Below, one piece after another: positions 8,820 through 17,361 of a DNA stretch of 46,221 nt. Made by a program: the position numbers and the translations under genes. Source of the stretch: an uncultured Verrucomicrobiota bacterium (GTDB lineage Bacteria; Verrucomicrobiota; Kiritimatiellia; CAIVKH01); the NCBI GenBank assembly GCA_937873455.1, contig CALMYG010000131.1, positions 1-46,221 of the forward strand. The letters run 5' to 3'. Under the pieces are notes generated by a model. It was not told the origin of the DNA. It did no database searches and saw only the letters and a program-made list of their open reading frames with translations. Position 1 is the first letter of the stretch, and the number at the start of each line of letters is the position of its first letter.

Positions 8820-9780
8820 ATCTCAACCCATGCCTTCCGTCTGGGCCGTGGTCCTCGGTTACAACCACCCCGAAGACAGCATCGAATGCCTGCAAAGCCT
8901 GACCAACGTCACGTACCCCAACTTCACCATCCTCTACGTCGATAACGGCAGCGCCCCCGAAGCCTGCGAACAGGTTCAACAAAGCGGAACCGGTTTTGGC
9001 GTGCTACGGCTGGATCCCAACGCCGGCGTCGCCGGAGGATTAAATGCGGGCATACGCCATGCGCTTGCCCACGGCGCCGACTACGTGATCATTCACAACA
9101 ACGACACCACCGTCGACCCACGCCTCGCCGAGGCCTTGGTTGCCGCCGCGATAACGCGCCCGGATGCGGGAATGTTCGTGCCGAAGATTTATTATTATGA
9201 CCACCCCGACACCATCTGGTCGGCCGGATCGTTGTTCCGGAAATTCCCGCCGGTGGTGTATATGCGCAAAACCCGGGAGGCGGACGACGGGCGCTTTGAT
9301 CAGCCGGTTGACATGGACTTCGCCACGTTTTGCGTGATCATGTTCAGTCGGGCGATGATTGAAAAAGCCGGCCTGCTCGATCCGGACTATCACTTTCTTT
9401 ACGAAGATTATGATCTGTGCATTCGCTGTCGCGAAGCGGGCCTTGCCATCCGGTATGTACCCGACGCCAAGGTGTGGCACAAAATCTCCAAGACCACCGG
9501 AGCGGGCACGCCCAACCCGAAATTCTGGCATACCTACGGGCGAAGCGAGGCGATTTTCACCCGGAAGTTCCGGCGTTATCGCTGGTTGACCGGACGGACC
9601 CATGCCGCGTACATCGTCGCCCGCTTTGTGTACGAAGGCAACTGGTACGGCTTTAAACCATACCTGCAGGGCTGGCGGCAAGGCGCCAACGATCCGATTC
9701 ATCCGCCGCCGCGGCTTGATGATGCGCGCGTCGCCCGGGGAACCGTACTGCGGGAACCGACCACAACGCATCTTCCTTGA
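8812..9780 (+). CDS. Glycosyltransferase GT2, rhamnosyltransferase-like
   Basis: The 322-residue enzyme shows a GT2 fold of the WbbL/RfbN type: VLGYNHPEDSIECLQSL at the N-terminus, VDNGSAP, a glycine-rich NAGVAGGLNAGI, and HNNDT as the metal-binding DXD-like site. A later segment DPDYHFLYEDYDLCIRCREAG contains the ED acid-base region typical of this group. No membrane helix is evident. It should add a sugar, often rhamnose in relatives, in the cytoplasm. GGAAAGAG lies just ahead of ATG 8812 inside the end of the deacetylase gene. It ends 35 bases before the cytidylyltransferase start. Confidence 0.9.
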   Translation: MNESQPMPSVWAVVLGYNHPEDSIECLQSLTNVTYPNFTILYVDNGSAPEACEQVQQSGTGFGVLRLDPNAGVAGGLNAGIRHALAHGADYVIIHNNDTTVDPRLAEALVAAAITRPDAGMFVPKIYYYDHPDTIWSAGSLFRKFPPVVYMRKTREADDGRFDQPVDMDFATFCVIMFSRAMIEKAGLLDPDYHFLYEDYDLCIRCREAGLAIRYVPDAKVWHKISKTTGAGTPNPKFWHTYGRSEAIFTRKFRRYRWLTGRTHAAYIVARFVYEGNWYGFKPYLQGWRQGANDPIHPPPRLDDARVARGTVLREPTTTHLP

Positions 9781-9815
9781 TGACATTTCCCGGGCGGGAC
9801 GTTACCGTTTGGGCC

Positions 9816-10595
9816 ATGAAAGCAGTGATTCTGGCGGGTGGTTACGGATCCCGCATGAGCGAAGAAACCACGGTGCGCCCGAAACCCATGGTGGAAATCG
9901 GGGTGCGGCCCATCCTCTGGCACATCATGAAGATTTATTCCGCATACGGAATCAACGACTTCGTGATTTGCCTCGGCTACAAGGGCCACATGATCAAGGA
10001 CTTCTTCGTCAATTATCCCCTGTTGGTGGAAGACGTTCACTGCGACCTGGAAAATCAAAAGACCGAGATCATGACCCGGCGCATGGAGCCGTGGAAAGTC
10101 ACCTTGGTGGAAACGGGCGAAAACACCCAAACCGGCGGAAGACTCAAACGCGTGCGCGACTATGTCGGTGATGAAACCTTTTGCATGACGTATGGCGACG
10201 GCGTGTGTGACGTCAACATCGCCGACCTCGTCGCATTTCACCGCGAACAGAAGACCCTGGCCACCGTCACCGCGGTGCAGCCGCCCGGGCGCTTCGGTTA
10301 CTTCAGCCTGCCCGGCAACCGCACCAAAGTCGCCCATTTCCGGGAAAAACCCCAGGGCGATGGTGCCTGGGTTAACGGCGGTTTTTTTGTTCTGGAACCG
10401 GGAATCTTTGATTACATTCAGGAAGACGCCACCCGCTGGGAAATCGAACCGCTTGAGCAACTGGCCGCCGAAGGTCAGCTTGCCGCTTTTCGGCATCCCG
10501 GGTTCTGGCAATGCATGGACCACCTCCGGGATAAAATCGACCTGGATCGCTTGTGGAACGAGGGGCGCGCCCCCTGGAACGTATGGGAGAATTAA
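9816..10595 (+). CDS. rfbF: Glucose-1-phosphate cytidylyltransferase
   Basis: From ATG 9816 the protein has 259 residues, the normal length for RfbF/DdhA. It begins with the nucleotidyltransferase signature MKAVILAGGYGSRM, with RPKPMVEIG following as the phosphate-contacting segment. Also present are LGYKGHMIKDFF, the metal-binding TYGDGVCDV and FREKPQGDG. The enzyme makes CDP-glucose from glucose-1-phosphate and CTP, the entry to CDP-linked deoxysugars. An upstream extension to 9777 overlaps the GT2 gene and is unlikely to be translated. One base separates its stop from the C-methyltransferase ATG. The expected partner, CDP-glucose 4,6-dehydratase, was not found in the window. Confidence 0.95.
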   Translation: MKAVILAGGYGSRMSEETTVRPKPMVEIGVRPILWHIMKIYSAYGINDFVICLGYKGHMIKDFFVNYPLLVEDVHCDLENQKTEIMTRRMEPWKVTLVETGENTQTGGRLKRVRDYVGDETFCMTYGDGVCDVNIADLVAFHREQKTLATVTAVQPPGRFGYFSLPGNRTKVAHFREKPQGDGAWVNGGFFVLEPGIFDYIQEDATRWEIEPLEQLAAEGQLAAFRHPGFWQCMDHLRDKIDLDRLWNEGRAPWNVWEN

Positions 10596-10596
10596 T

Positions 10597-11826
10597 ATGC
10601 TGACCTGCCGATTTTGCGGAACCCGACTGACCCGCACCTTTGTCAACCTGGGGTGCTCGCCCATCGCCAATGAATTCATCAAGGCCGAGGCGCTCAACCA
10701 CATGGAGCCGTTTTATCCCTTGCACGCCTACGTCTGCGATCACTGCCACCTGGTGCAAATTCCCCCCGAGCAAACGCCGCAAAACCTGTTCAACGCTGAA
10801 TACCCCTACTTTTCCTCCTTCTCCGACTCGTGGCTCGCCCACGCCAAAAAATATACCCAGATGATGATCACGCGATTCGGCCTGCATCCCGGCCACCGCG
10901 TGGTCGAAGTCGCCAGCAATGACGGCTACCTGCTTCAGTACTTCAAGGAAGTTGGTTTTCCCGTGCTCGGGATCGAACCGGCCAACAACTGCGCGGAGGC
11001 GGCCATTGCCAAAGGCATCCCCACGGAAATCCGTTTCTTCGGCAATCTGACCGCACGGGCGCTGGCCACCGAGCATGCCGCCGACGTCATGGTCGCCAAC
11101 AACGTGCTCGCCCACGTTCCCGACATCAACGATTTCGTCGAAGGCTTCCGCATCCTGCTCAAACCGGAAGGCATCGCCACCTTCGAATTCCCCCATCTGC
11201 TCAACCTCATTCAACGGAATGAATTCGATACCATCTACCACGAGCACTACTCCTACCTTTCCCTGCATGCCACCCGGCAGGTGTTCGCCGCGCACGACCT
11301 GACCATCTTCGATGTGGAGGAACTTCCCAGCCACGGCGGCTCGTTGCGGCTATTCGTGCGGCATGCCGCCAACGGCAAGCTCGCGATCACGCCGAATGTC
11401 GCACGGGTGCTCGACAAGGAAGACCAGGCCGGCCTCACCCGTATCGACGGCTACCTCGGCTTTGAGCCAAAAGTTCAAAAGGTCAAACGCGAGTTGCTGA
11501 AGTTTCTCATCACCGCCAAAGAAGAGGGCAAGCGCGTGGTCGGCTATGGGGCGCCGGCCAAGGGCAACACCCTGCTGAATTACTGCGGCGTGCGCACCGA
11601 TCTCCTCGACTTCACGGTTGATCGCAGCCCCTACAAGCAGGGCAAATTCCTTCCGGGAACCCATATCCCGATTTACGGCCCGGAGAAAATCGCCGAGGTT
11701 CGCCCGGATTACCTGCTGATTCTGCCCTGGAACCTGCAACGCGAAATTGTGGAGCAAATGAAGTCCGTGCGGGACTGGGGGTGCCGCTTCGTTATTCCCA
11801 TACCCGAACTCAAGGTGTTGGCGTGA
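10597..11826 (+). CDS. Sugar C-methyltransferase, TylC3/NovU/TcaB9-like
   Basis: The 409-residue enzyme starts at ATG 10597 with GGGAGA 6 bases upstream. It has the three-part layout of deoxysugar C-methyltransferases. An N-terminal zinc site comes from Cys4, Cys7, Cys47 and Cys50. A Rossmann SAM-binding domain carries VVEVASNDGYLL (about 102-113). The C-terminal domain contains GYGAPAKGNTLLNY. Residues 214-217 read Tyr-His-Glu-His, matching the Tyr/Glu/His catalytic cluster described for TcaB9. These enzymes methylate C-3 of 4-keto-6-deoxy sugars. Placed directly after the cytidylyltransferase, it probably acts on a CDP-4-keto-6-deoxyhexose. The nucleotide carrier is inferred from context. 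Confidence 0.92.
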   Translation: MLTCRFCGTRLTRTFVNLGCSPIANEFIKAEALNHMEPFYPLHAYVCDHCHLVQIPPEQTPQNLFNAEYPYFSSFSDSWLAHAKKYTQMMITRFGLHPGHRVVEVASNDGYLLQYFKEVGFPVLGIEPANNCAEAAIAKGIPTEIRFFGNLTARALATEHAADVMVANNVLAHVPDINDFVEGFRILLKPEGIATFEFPHLLNLIQRNEFDTIYHEHYSYLSLHATRQVFAAHDLTIFDVEELPSHGGSLRLFVRHAANGKLAITPNVARVLDKEDQAGLTRIDGYLGFEPKVQKVKRELLKFLITAKEEGKRVVGYGAPAKGNTLLNYCGVRTDLLDFTVDRSPYKQGKFLPGTHIPIYGPEKIAEVRPDYLLILPWNLQREIVEQMKSVRDWGCRFVIPIPELKVLA

Positions 11827-12359
11827 AGTTCGTACCGCTCTCCATTCCCGGCGCGTTCCGAATCGATCCGGAACCGAAAGAGGATGAGCGCGGCTTCTTC
11901 GCCCGTACGTTCTGTCGCGATACGTTTGGGCGTCACGGCATCGACTTCACCCCGGCGCAATGCAGCATTTCCGTTACCCGGGCACGCCATACCCTTCGCG
12001 GCATGCATTACCAAACCGCCCCCTGCCCCGAAATAAAACTCGTTCGTTGCACCGCCGGAAGCATTTGGGACTGCCTGATCGACTTGCGTCCCGACTCCCC
12101 CACCTTCGGTCAGTGGACCGCCGAGGAATTATCCGCGTCAAACCGGCGTGCCTTGCTGATCCCGGAGCTCTGCGCGCACGGATTTCTCTCCCTAACCGCC
12201 GATAGCGAAGTCCTGTACATGATGTCCGCACCCTTCGCTCCGGAATGTGCCCGCGCCGTTCGCTGGGATGATCCGGCCTTCGGCATCACCTGGCCGGCGC
12301 AACCTGAAGTTATGTCCGAGGCCGACCGCCACCACGCTGACGTTGCGAAATTCACATGA
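11823..12359 (+). CDS. dTDP-4-dehydrorhamnose 3,5-epimerase family protein (RmlC-like)
   Basis: The GTG at 11823 overlaps the upstream stop (GTGA) and gives a 178-residue protein, close to the usual RmlC length. It has the cupin signature LRGMHYQ with His62 as likely base, Lys72, AHGF (His119), Tyr132 as the likely acid and VRWDDPAFGI. The family epimerises C-3 and/or C-5 of 4-keto-6-deoxy sugars. Next to the cytidylyltransferase and C-methyltransferase it probably works on a CDP-linked branched sugar, perhaps at C-5 only, since C-3 would carry the new methyl group. A conventional role in dTDP-rhamnose synthesis is less likely, because rmlA, rmlB and rmlD are absent. Confidence 0.9.
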   Translation: MKFVPLSIPGAFRIDPEPKEDERGFFARTFCRDTFGRHGIDFTPAQCSISVTRARHTLRGMHYQTAPCPEIKLVRCTAGSIWDCLIDLRPDSPTFGQWTAEELSASNRRALLIPELCAHGFLSLTADSEVLYMMSAPFAPECARAVRWDDPAFGITWPAQPEVMSEADRHHADVAKFT

Positions 12360-13666
12360 ACGCCACGCAACCGCCAATGAACTCCGGATCGGACCTGATG
12401 GCGCTCATACGCCGCCTGTATCCAATTTGCCGGAGCATCACCGGCGACGGCAACCGTCAAACCCTGTCCATCCTTCGCGAATACCTTGATCTCACCATTC
12501 ACGAAGTACCCACCGGCGCTGCGGTTTATGACTGGACCGTTCCGCCTGAATGGAATATCCGGGAGGCGTGGATCAAGGGTCCGGATGGGCGAAAGATGGT
12601 GGATTTTCGGGACTCGAATCTGCATGTCGTTGGCTATAGCCAACCGGTGCAAACCACCCTCACCCGCGACGAACTACTCCCACGCCTGCACAGCTTGCCC
12701 GAGCATCCGGATTGGATTCCCTACCGCACCTCCTATTACCAGCCCACTTGGGGATTCTGCCTGGCCGACCGGGTCAAACAACAACTTCCCGAGGGACCCT
12801 TCGAGGTCAACATCGATGCCGACCTCAAACCGGGCAGCCTGACCTACGGCGATTGGGTCAAGCCGGGACGATCTTCCGACGAAGTCCTCATCACCACCCA
12901 CCTTTGCCATCCCTCCATGGCCAACGACAACCTCTCCGGCATCGCCGTCGCGGTTCATTTGGCGCAGCGCCTCGTGTCGATGAGCACACGCTTTACCTAC
13001 CGCTTCCTTTTCATTCCCGGAACCATCGGCTCCATCACCTGGCTGGCCCGCAACGAGGAGGTGCACGCTCGCATCCGGCACGGCCTGGCGCTTTCCTGCC
13101 TCGGCGATGCCGGTCCGATTCACTACAAAAAAACCCGCGATGGAAAGGCGGGAATTGACCGGGCCGTCGCCTTGGCGTTGCGCGACGGTGCGCCGGGACA
13201 TGTCATTCAAGAGTTTTCACCTTACGGTTACGACGAGCGTCAATTCAATTCACCGGGTATCCGGTTGCCGGTCGGCTTGTTCACCCGGTCGCCCCACGGC
13301 ACCTATCCGGAATACCACACCTCGGCGGATAATCTCGATTTCATACGCCCCGACTCCCTAATCGACTCCTTGGAGAAATTGATTGCCGTCATGACCATCC
13401 TTGAAGGCGACGGGACGTACCTCAACACCCAGCCGCGTTGCGAACCACAACTGGGACGGCGGGGTCTCTACGACCAACTCGGAGGCGCCAATGACCGCCA
13501 TCAACAACAAATGGCCATGCTTTGGGTCTTGAATTTGTCTGACGGCGAGCACTCCCTGGTGGATGTCGCCGAACGCTCCGGCTTGCCTTTCGGATTGATC
13601 CGGGATAACGCCGATCGCCTGGTGAGCGCCGGTTTGCTCATAGAAAACAACGGACCGCGATCATGA
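12356..13666 (+). CDS. DUF4910 family aminopeptidase-like zinc hydrolase
   Basis: The 436-residue protein matches what I know of the DUF4910/DUF2172 family (M28 aminopeptidase-like). Candidate zinc ligands and catalytic residues appear in family order: His182 (THLCHP), Asp191 (ANDN), Glu234/235 (RNEE), Asp293 (GYDERQF) and His321 (EYHTSADN). The last 60 residues (MAMLWVLNLSDGEHSLVDVA onward) look like a small winged helix. Members recur in polysaccharide loci, but no substrate is firmly known to me. It could hydrolyse an amide on a modified sugar rather than a peptide. ATG 12356 overlaps the epimerase stop, and its own stop overlaps the acyltransferase start. Confidence 0.88.
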   Translation: MNATQPPMNSGSDLMALIRRLYPICRSITGDGNRQTLSILREYLDLTIHEVPTGAAVYDWTVPPEWNIREAWIKGPDGRKMVDFRDSNLHVVGYSQPVQTTLTRDELLPRLHSLPEHPDWIPYRTSYYQPTWGFCLADRVKQQLPEGPFEVNIDADLKPGSLTYGDWVKPGRSSDEVLITTHLCHPSMANDNLSGIAVAVHLAQRLVSMSTRFTYRFLFIPGTIGSITWLARNEEVHARIRHGLALSCLGDAGPIHYKKTRDGKAGIDRAVALALRDGAPGHVIQEFSPYGYDERQFNSPGIRLPVGLFTRSPHGTYPEYHTSADNLDFIRPDSLIDSLEKLIAVMTILEGDGTYLNTQPRCEPQLGRRGLYDQLGGANDRHQQQMAMLWVLNLSDGEHSLVDVAERSGLPFGLIRDNADRLVSAGLLIENNGPRS

Positions 13667-14283
13667 TCCTGCACACCTTGGGCCGATTGTTACACGCATG
13701 GCGGAAACTTCAGACGCTATGCCTTGGACATTATTGGCGCCGACGGTTTTCATCGTGTGGCGAGCGGGTATCCATCGGCGAAGGCTTCCAGGCCTACGCG
13801 CCGGAACGCATCACCATCGGGCGCGATGTAATCATCGCCAAGCGGGTCACGCTCCGGGCCATGACCACCTATCCCTGGGCGCAGCCTCCCCAGGAGTTTT
13901 CACCCTCGATCACGCTGCACGATGGTTGCTTCATCAACAACGGCTCACAGATCGTTGCCATCGACCGGGTAACGATTGGACGCAACGTCATGATCGCCGA
14001 GAACTGCTTTATTGCCGACAACAATCACGGCTGGGCCAATCCTGAAGCGCCCATCAAGCATCAACCCCTTACCTCCAAGGGGCCGGTTACGATCGGCGAC
14101 GACTCGTGGCTCGGCGCAAATGTGGTGGTCGCCGCCGGCGTTTCGATTGGCCGGCACTGCGTCATCGGCGCAAACAGCGTTGTCACCCGCGACATCCCCG
14201 ACCACAGCATGGCCGCTGGCGCCCCCGCGCGGATCATCAAACAATGGAATCCCGAAACAAACGAATGGGCGCCGTCGCCATGA
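13663..14283 (+). CDS. Left-handed beta-helix (hexapeptide) acyltransferase
   Basis: The 206-residue protein has hexapeptide repeats in two blocks: VSIGEGFQAY to ITIGRDVIIAKRVTL, and VTIGRNVMIAENCFIADNNHGW to VTIGDDSWLGANVVVAAGVSIGRHCVIGANSVV. It ends with AAGAPARII, typical of the WbbJ/maltose O-acetyltransferase group. Such trimeric cytoplasmic enzymes transfer acetyl or other acyl groups from acyl-CoA to sugars, with a His in the NNHGW loop as likely base. It overlaps both neighbours by 4 bases (ATGA). It probably O-acylates a sugar or glycolipid of this pathway. Confidence 0.9.
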   Translation: MILHTLGRLLHAWRKLQTLCLGHYWRRRFSSCGERVSIGEGFQAYAPERITIGRDVIIAKRVTLRAMTTYPWAQPPQEFSPSITLHDGCFINNGSQIVAIDRVTIGRNVMIAENCFIADNNHGWANPEAPIKHQPLTSKGPVTIGDDSWLGANVVVAAGVSIGRHCVIGANSVVTRDIPDHSMAAGAPARIIKQWNPETNEWAPSP

Positions 14284-15539
14284 CCAACATGGTTGGCGGC
14301 TGGATGCGACGCCATCCCGCGGGTTTTGTTTTTATCACCTCGTTGTTGGGATTCGCGCTGTTTAATGTGCTTCCCTTATTTCGCGAGGCTGGACACATCG
14401 CGCAACACGGCCCGTATCATACGCATGTCCTGCTTGCCGATGCGTTTTTGGATGGCCGATTGACCTTTCTCGATAAGGCTTACAAGGACATGGCGGAATT
14501 TGAAGGCAAACTCTTCTCCCCTTTTCCCCCTTTCCCCGCGATTCTTCTCACCCCCCTCGTCGCCGTATTCGGAACGAGCTTGCCAATAACCCTGGTCACG
14601 CCCTTTTTAGGCGCGCTGGTCGGCGTCGCGTTATTCCGGTTTCTCGCCGCCATGGGCATGCGTAACGATGTTTCTCTCTGGAGCACATTCGCTTTTCTGT
14701 TTGGCACGGTGTTCTGGTTTACTGTCCGCACCCCCATCGACACCTGCCTGGCCCACATCTTGGCGACCGGATTGATCTTTTCCGCTCTGGATGCCGCCGC
14801 CCGCCAGCGGGCGGCGTGGTTTATTGGCCTGGCCATCGGTGCGGCATTTCTCTGCCGGCAACTGACGGTATTCGCGCTTCCGTTGGCCTGGGTATTGCTA
14901 ATGCGGCCGCCCGAAGGCGGCTTCGCTTGGAAAAACGCGCGATTCATCGCTCAAACCGTTCCCGGACTCGCCCTCGCGCTCATCGGCTATCTGGTTTATA
15001 ATTTCATCCGGTTTGGCGACCCTTTCAACGCCGGTTATGCTTATATTCATGAGCCGGATTGGTATGGTTCCCGCATGGAAAAGTGGGGCATTACCCATTG
15101 GATGTATATTCCATCCAATGCCGTGCGTTTGTTTCTCCAGGGGTTTGTCATCGAGTGGGTAGACACGGATCGAATGATCCCCACGATGAGTGATGGAGGA
15201 ACCTCGCTAACCTTCGCAAGTCCCTTTGTCTTCTTCGCCTTGCGCGGCGCGTTTCCCCGGGCCGCCGGCATCAACCTGGCCGGATGGACGGGCATTGCAA
15301 TCATCATGCTCGGTGTATTGATGAACAAAAACGGGATGGGCGGCTGGCAAATCAATGGAATGCGTTATGCCTTGGATTTTCTGCCCCTCGTCATGGTATT
15401 CGCGGCAAACGGCATGAACCGGCTGGCGGACTCTCCATATCGTGCACTCTGGAAAGCCGCCATCCTGTATGCGGTCACGCTGAATCTCATCGCCATCGGC
15501 CTAACCTACGTGCCGAAAATCATCACCGCGTTTCATTAA
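14280..15539 (+). CDS. Polytopic membrane protein, GT-C-like
   Basis: Starting at ATG 14280, which overlaps the acyltransferase stop as ATGA, the product has 419 residues and about ten membrane helices. The N-terminal extracytoplasmic loop contains HGPYHTHVLLADAFLDGRL and then KLFSPFPPFPAILLTPL, a pattern resembling GT-C glycosyltransferases. The Asp-Pro motif of the other large membrane proteins here is absent. It is the last gene of the plus-strand operon, where a polymerase or late glycosyltransferase would be plausible. It meets the convergent GT4 gene with a single base between stops. The function is unassigned beyond membrane glycan transfer. Confidence 0.75.
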   Translation: MTNMVGGWMRRHPAGFVFITSLLGFALFNVLPLFREAGHIAQHGPYHTHVLLADAFLDGRLTFLDKAYKDMAEFEGKLFSPFPPFPAILLTPLVAVFGTSLPITLVTPFLGALVGVALFRFLAAMGMRNDVSLWSTFAFLFGTVFWFTVRTPIDTCLAHILATGLIFSALDAAARQRAAWFIGLAIGAAFLCRQLTVFALPLAWVLLMRPPEGGFAWKNARFIAQTVPGLALALIGYLVYNFIRFGDPFNAGYAYIHEPDWYGSRMEKWGITHWMYIPSNAVRLFLQGFVIEWVDTDRMIPTMSDGGTSLTFASPFVFFALRGAFPRAAGINLAGWTGIAIIMLGVLMNKNGMGGWQINGMRYALDFLPLVMVFAANGMNRLADSPYRALWKAAILYAVTLNLIAIGLTYVPKIITAFH

Positions 15540-15540
15540 C

Positions 15541-16677
15541 TCAACGCGCTCCCGCAAATGCAAGGGCATCGCGCCATTGGGTATGAATGGCCTGCCAGTC
15601 GTAGAGCGCCTGCGTGACGGCCCGCCCGGACCGGCCCAGGGCGGCCGCCCGCGCGGTATCGGCATCCAGGGCGCACACCGCATCAGCCAGTTGCATCGCT
15701 TCGGCCACCAACAGATCGCGATCATGCTGGATGCGGATACCCTCAACCGCCTTGGCGGTTGCGACCACCGGCTTGCCCCAAGCCAGGTAATCAAGCACTT
15801 TCAACCGCGTGCCCGAACCGCTGAAAATCGGCGCAATTCCAATATCCGCGCGGCGAAGATAAGGCGACAGGTCAGGGACGCGACCAAGCGCCATGATCGA
15901 CGGATGTAAACTCCGATCCGGAACCGGAACCCCGATCACCATGACCTTAAATCGTCCGGGCATCCGTCTCTCTAATTCCGGCATTAAGACATCATGGATA
16001 AACGCGAGTCCTTCAGCATTGGGCGGATAGTCCAACTTCCCCCCGACAAATAAAAGCACCCGGGAATCGCCAAGGCGTTTTTCCGTTTCATCATCCAACC
16101 GCCGCGGCGTCAGCTCGGTCTCCTCGGGGAACGAGGCGCCGTTGGGAACCACCCGCAACCGTCCGGGTGATACGTTGTAATGATGCATGAAGAGATCCCG
16201 ATCCACTTCGGAACAGGTCATAATCAGATCGCAGGCATTCACGACCCGGCGTTCCCAGCGATACACCAGACGGGTAAAGGGATGGCGCCACCCGTAACGT
16301 TCGGCAATGGCCACGGCGTCCACATTCTGCGCATCGAGCACAACGGGACAAGAGGGCTTCGAGCGCCGGAACGGCGCCCAACACCAGATCGAACACAGCA
16401 CCAAGGCCCGGGGCGCGGTGCGCTCCACGTCATGCCGAACCTTCCGTGCCGTGGCCGGCAAGAAGTAGTTGAACATGCCCCAGTTGATGCCAACCCGGCG
16501 ACAACCCAGGTCGGGGCGAATCGAAAGTGACGAAACCTCGGGATAAGCATCGCCCGGCTGAATCAATCGAACCGAATCGCGAGGAAAAGATGCCAACAAC
16601 TCACCCACCCGGCGTGCACCGCCGCTGGCCTGTCGGTTGATCGAGTAGTAGGAGAGTATGGCGAGCGGGTCCGGCAT
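15541..16677 (-). CDS. Glycosyltransferase GT4 (group 1)
   Basis: The 378-residue enzyme has the GT-B fold of GT4. The N-terminus carries SYYSINRQASGGARRV, a Ser/Gly-rich acceptor-side loop. It continues through DAQNVDAVAIAERYGW, NGASFPE and VLLFVGGKLDYPPNAEGLAFI. The C-terminal donor site is GSGTRLKVLDYLAWGKPVVATAKAVEGI. It resembles enzymes that add mannose, glucose or related sugars to lipid-linked glycans. It is the last gene of the minus-strand run beginning at 27045 and lies 33 bases after the lipoprotein gene. The sugar specificity is unknown. Confidence 0.9.
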   Translation of the reverse strand: MPDPLAILSYYSINRQASGGARRVGELLASFPRDSVRLIQPGDAYPEVSSLSIRPDLGCRRVGINWGMFNYFLPATARKVRHDVERTAPRALVLCSIWCWAPFRRSKPSCPVVLDAQNVDAVAIAERYGWRHPFTRLVYRWERRVVNACDLIMTCSEVDRDLFMHHYNVSPGRLRVVPNGASFPEETELTPRRLDDETEKRLGDSRVLLFVGGKLDYPPNAEGLAFIHDVLMPELERRMPGRFKVMVIGVPVPDRSLHPSIMALGRVPDLSPYLRRADIGIAPIFSGSGTRLKVLDYLAWGKPVVATAKAVEGIRIQHDRDLLVAEAMQLADAVCALDADTARAAALGRSGRAVTQALYDWQAIHTQWRDALAFAGAR

Positions 16678-16710
16678 GCGGGTCGCCGTTTCTATTCCCT
16701 GCCGATCAGG

Positions 16711-17310
16711 CTATTTATTTTCTCCGGCCTTGAGACGATCACCGTCACCGGACTGTCTTTGGCCGGGATTCATAATACGCCAACCGGCATTACGCAAATT
16801 GCCCGTTGCCGCATCCCGCGTGTTAATAAAAACCAACACCGTTCCGTCGTCACCCACGTTCAGTGATTTCTGGCGCCAACTATTCCCATTGCCGGGAATG
16901 ATATATTCGACATTTTGTTCCTTGTTTCCGCCACGATTATCGGGGCCGTACAAGGTAAAATGTTTGCGCCGGGAAAATACGTGCATGCTCCAGTGAGGCA
17001 ATGAAGCAGGGATCACAATGCGAACGGAATCGCTTCGCGGTTCCCACAAGAAACCGGCGCCCGATGGTGCGGGAGCGGGAGCCGGAGCGGGGGCGGGAGC
17101 AGGAGCCGGAGCCGGATCGGGTACAAATTCGGGTTCAGAAGGGGGAGGCTGGGGAGATGGCGCGGACCCGGTCGTCGTCGCCTCCGCCGGCGAATTGCCG
17201 AACGGATTGCTATCGGTTTGATCAAGCTGGCAACCGGTAACGGCAAACAAAGCAATCATGCAGCCCATTACACACCAGCGTACGCCCATAAAGTTGTCAC
17301 GAATGTTCAT
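16711..17310 (-). CDS. Putative lipoprotein with Pro-Ala linker
   Basis: The 199-residue product has a signal sequence ending in FAVTGC, a good lipobox with Cys about residue 27. A Ser/Pro-rich stretch follows, then eight Pro-Ala pairs, which usually form a stiff extended spacer. The C-terminal 115 residues (GFLWEPRSDSVRIVI onward) are predicted beta-rich and match no family I recognise. ATG 17310 is used here. Internal ATGs at 17289 and 17268 would also leave a working signal peptide, and none has a clear ribosome binding site. A lipoprotein between GT9 and GT4 genes suggests an envelope role connected with the glycan, but that is only context. Confidence 0.72.
   Translation of the reverse strand: MNIRDNFMGVRWCVMGCMIALFAVTGCQLDQTDSNPFGNSPAEATTTGSAPSPQPPPSEPEFVPDPAPAPAPAPAPAPAPAPSGAGFLWEPRSDSVRIVIPASLPHWSMHVFSRRKHFTLYGPDNRGGNKEQNVEYIIPGNGNSWRQKSLNVGDDGTVLVFINTRDAATGNLRNAGWRIMNPGQRQSGDGDRLKAGENK
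17068..17115 (-). repeat. Tandem hexanucleotide repeat encoding (Pro-Ala)8
   Basis: Eight degenerate 6-base units (CCN GCN on the minus strand) encode eight Pro-Ala dipeptides in the lipoprotein linker. The units differ at third positions, so this is a protein-level repeat more than a fresh DNA expansion. Gain or loss of units would stay in frame and change only linker length. Confidence 0.85.
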
Positions 17311-17361
17311 AAATGGGCTTTAGGTCATACTGGAAAGGGTGTCAAGCACCGTCGAACGTCG

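Noticed and set aside
11823..12359. Considered as a true rmlC of dTDP-rhamnose synthesis
   Set aside because: No rmlA, rmlB or rmlD is present and the gene is coupled to a cytidylyltransferase and C-methyltransferase, so only the family name is given.
17068..17115. Possible CRISPR-like or satellite array
   Set aside because: The 6-base periodic pattern is the coding sequence of a Pro-Ala linker, with no spacers.
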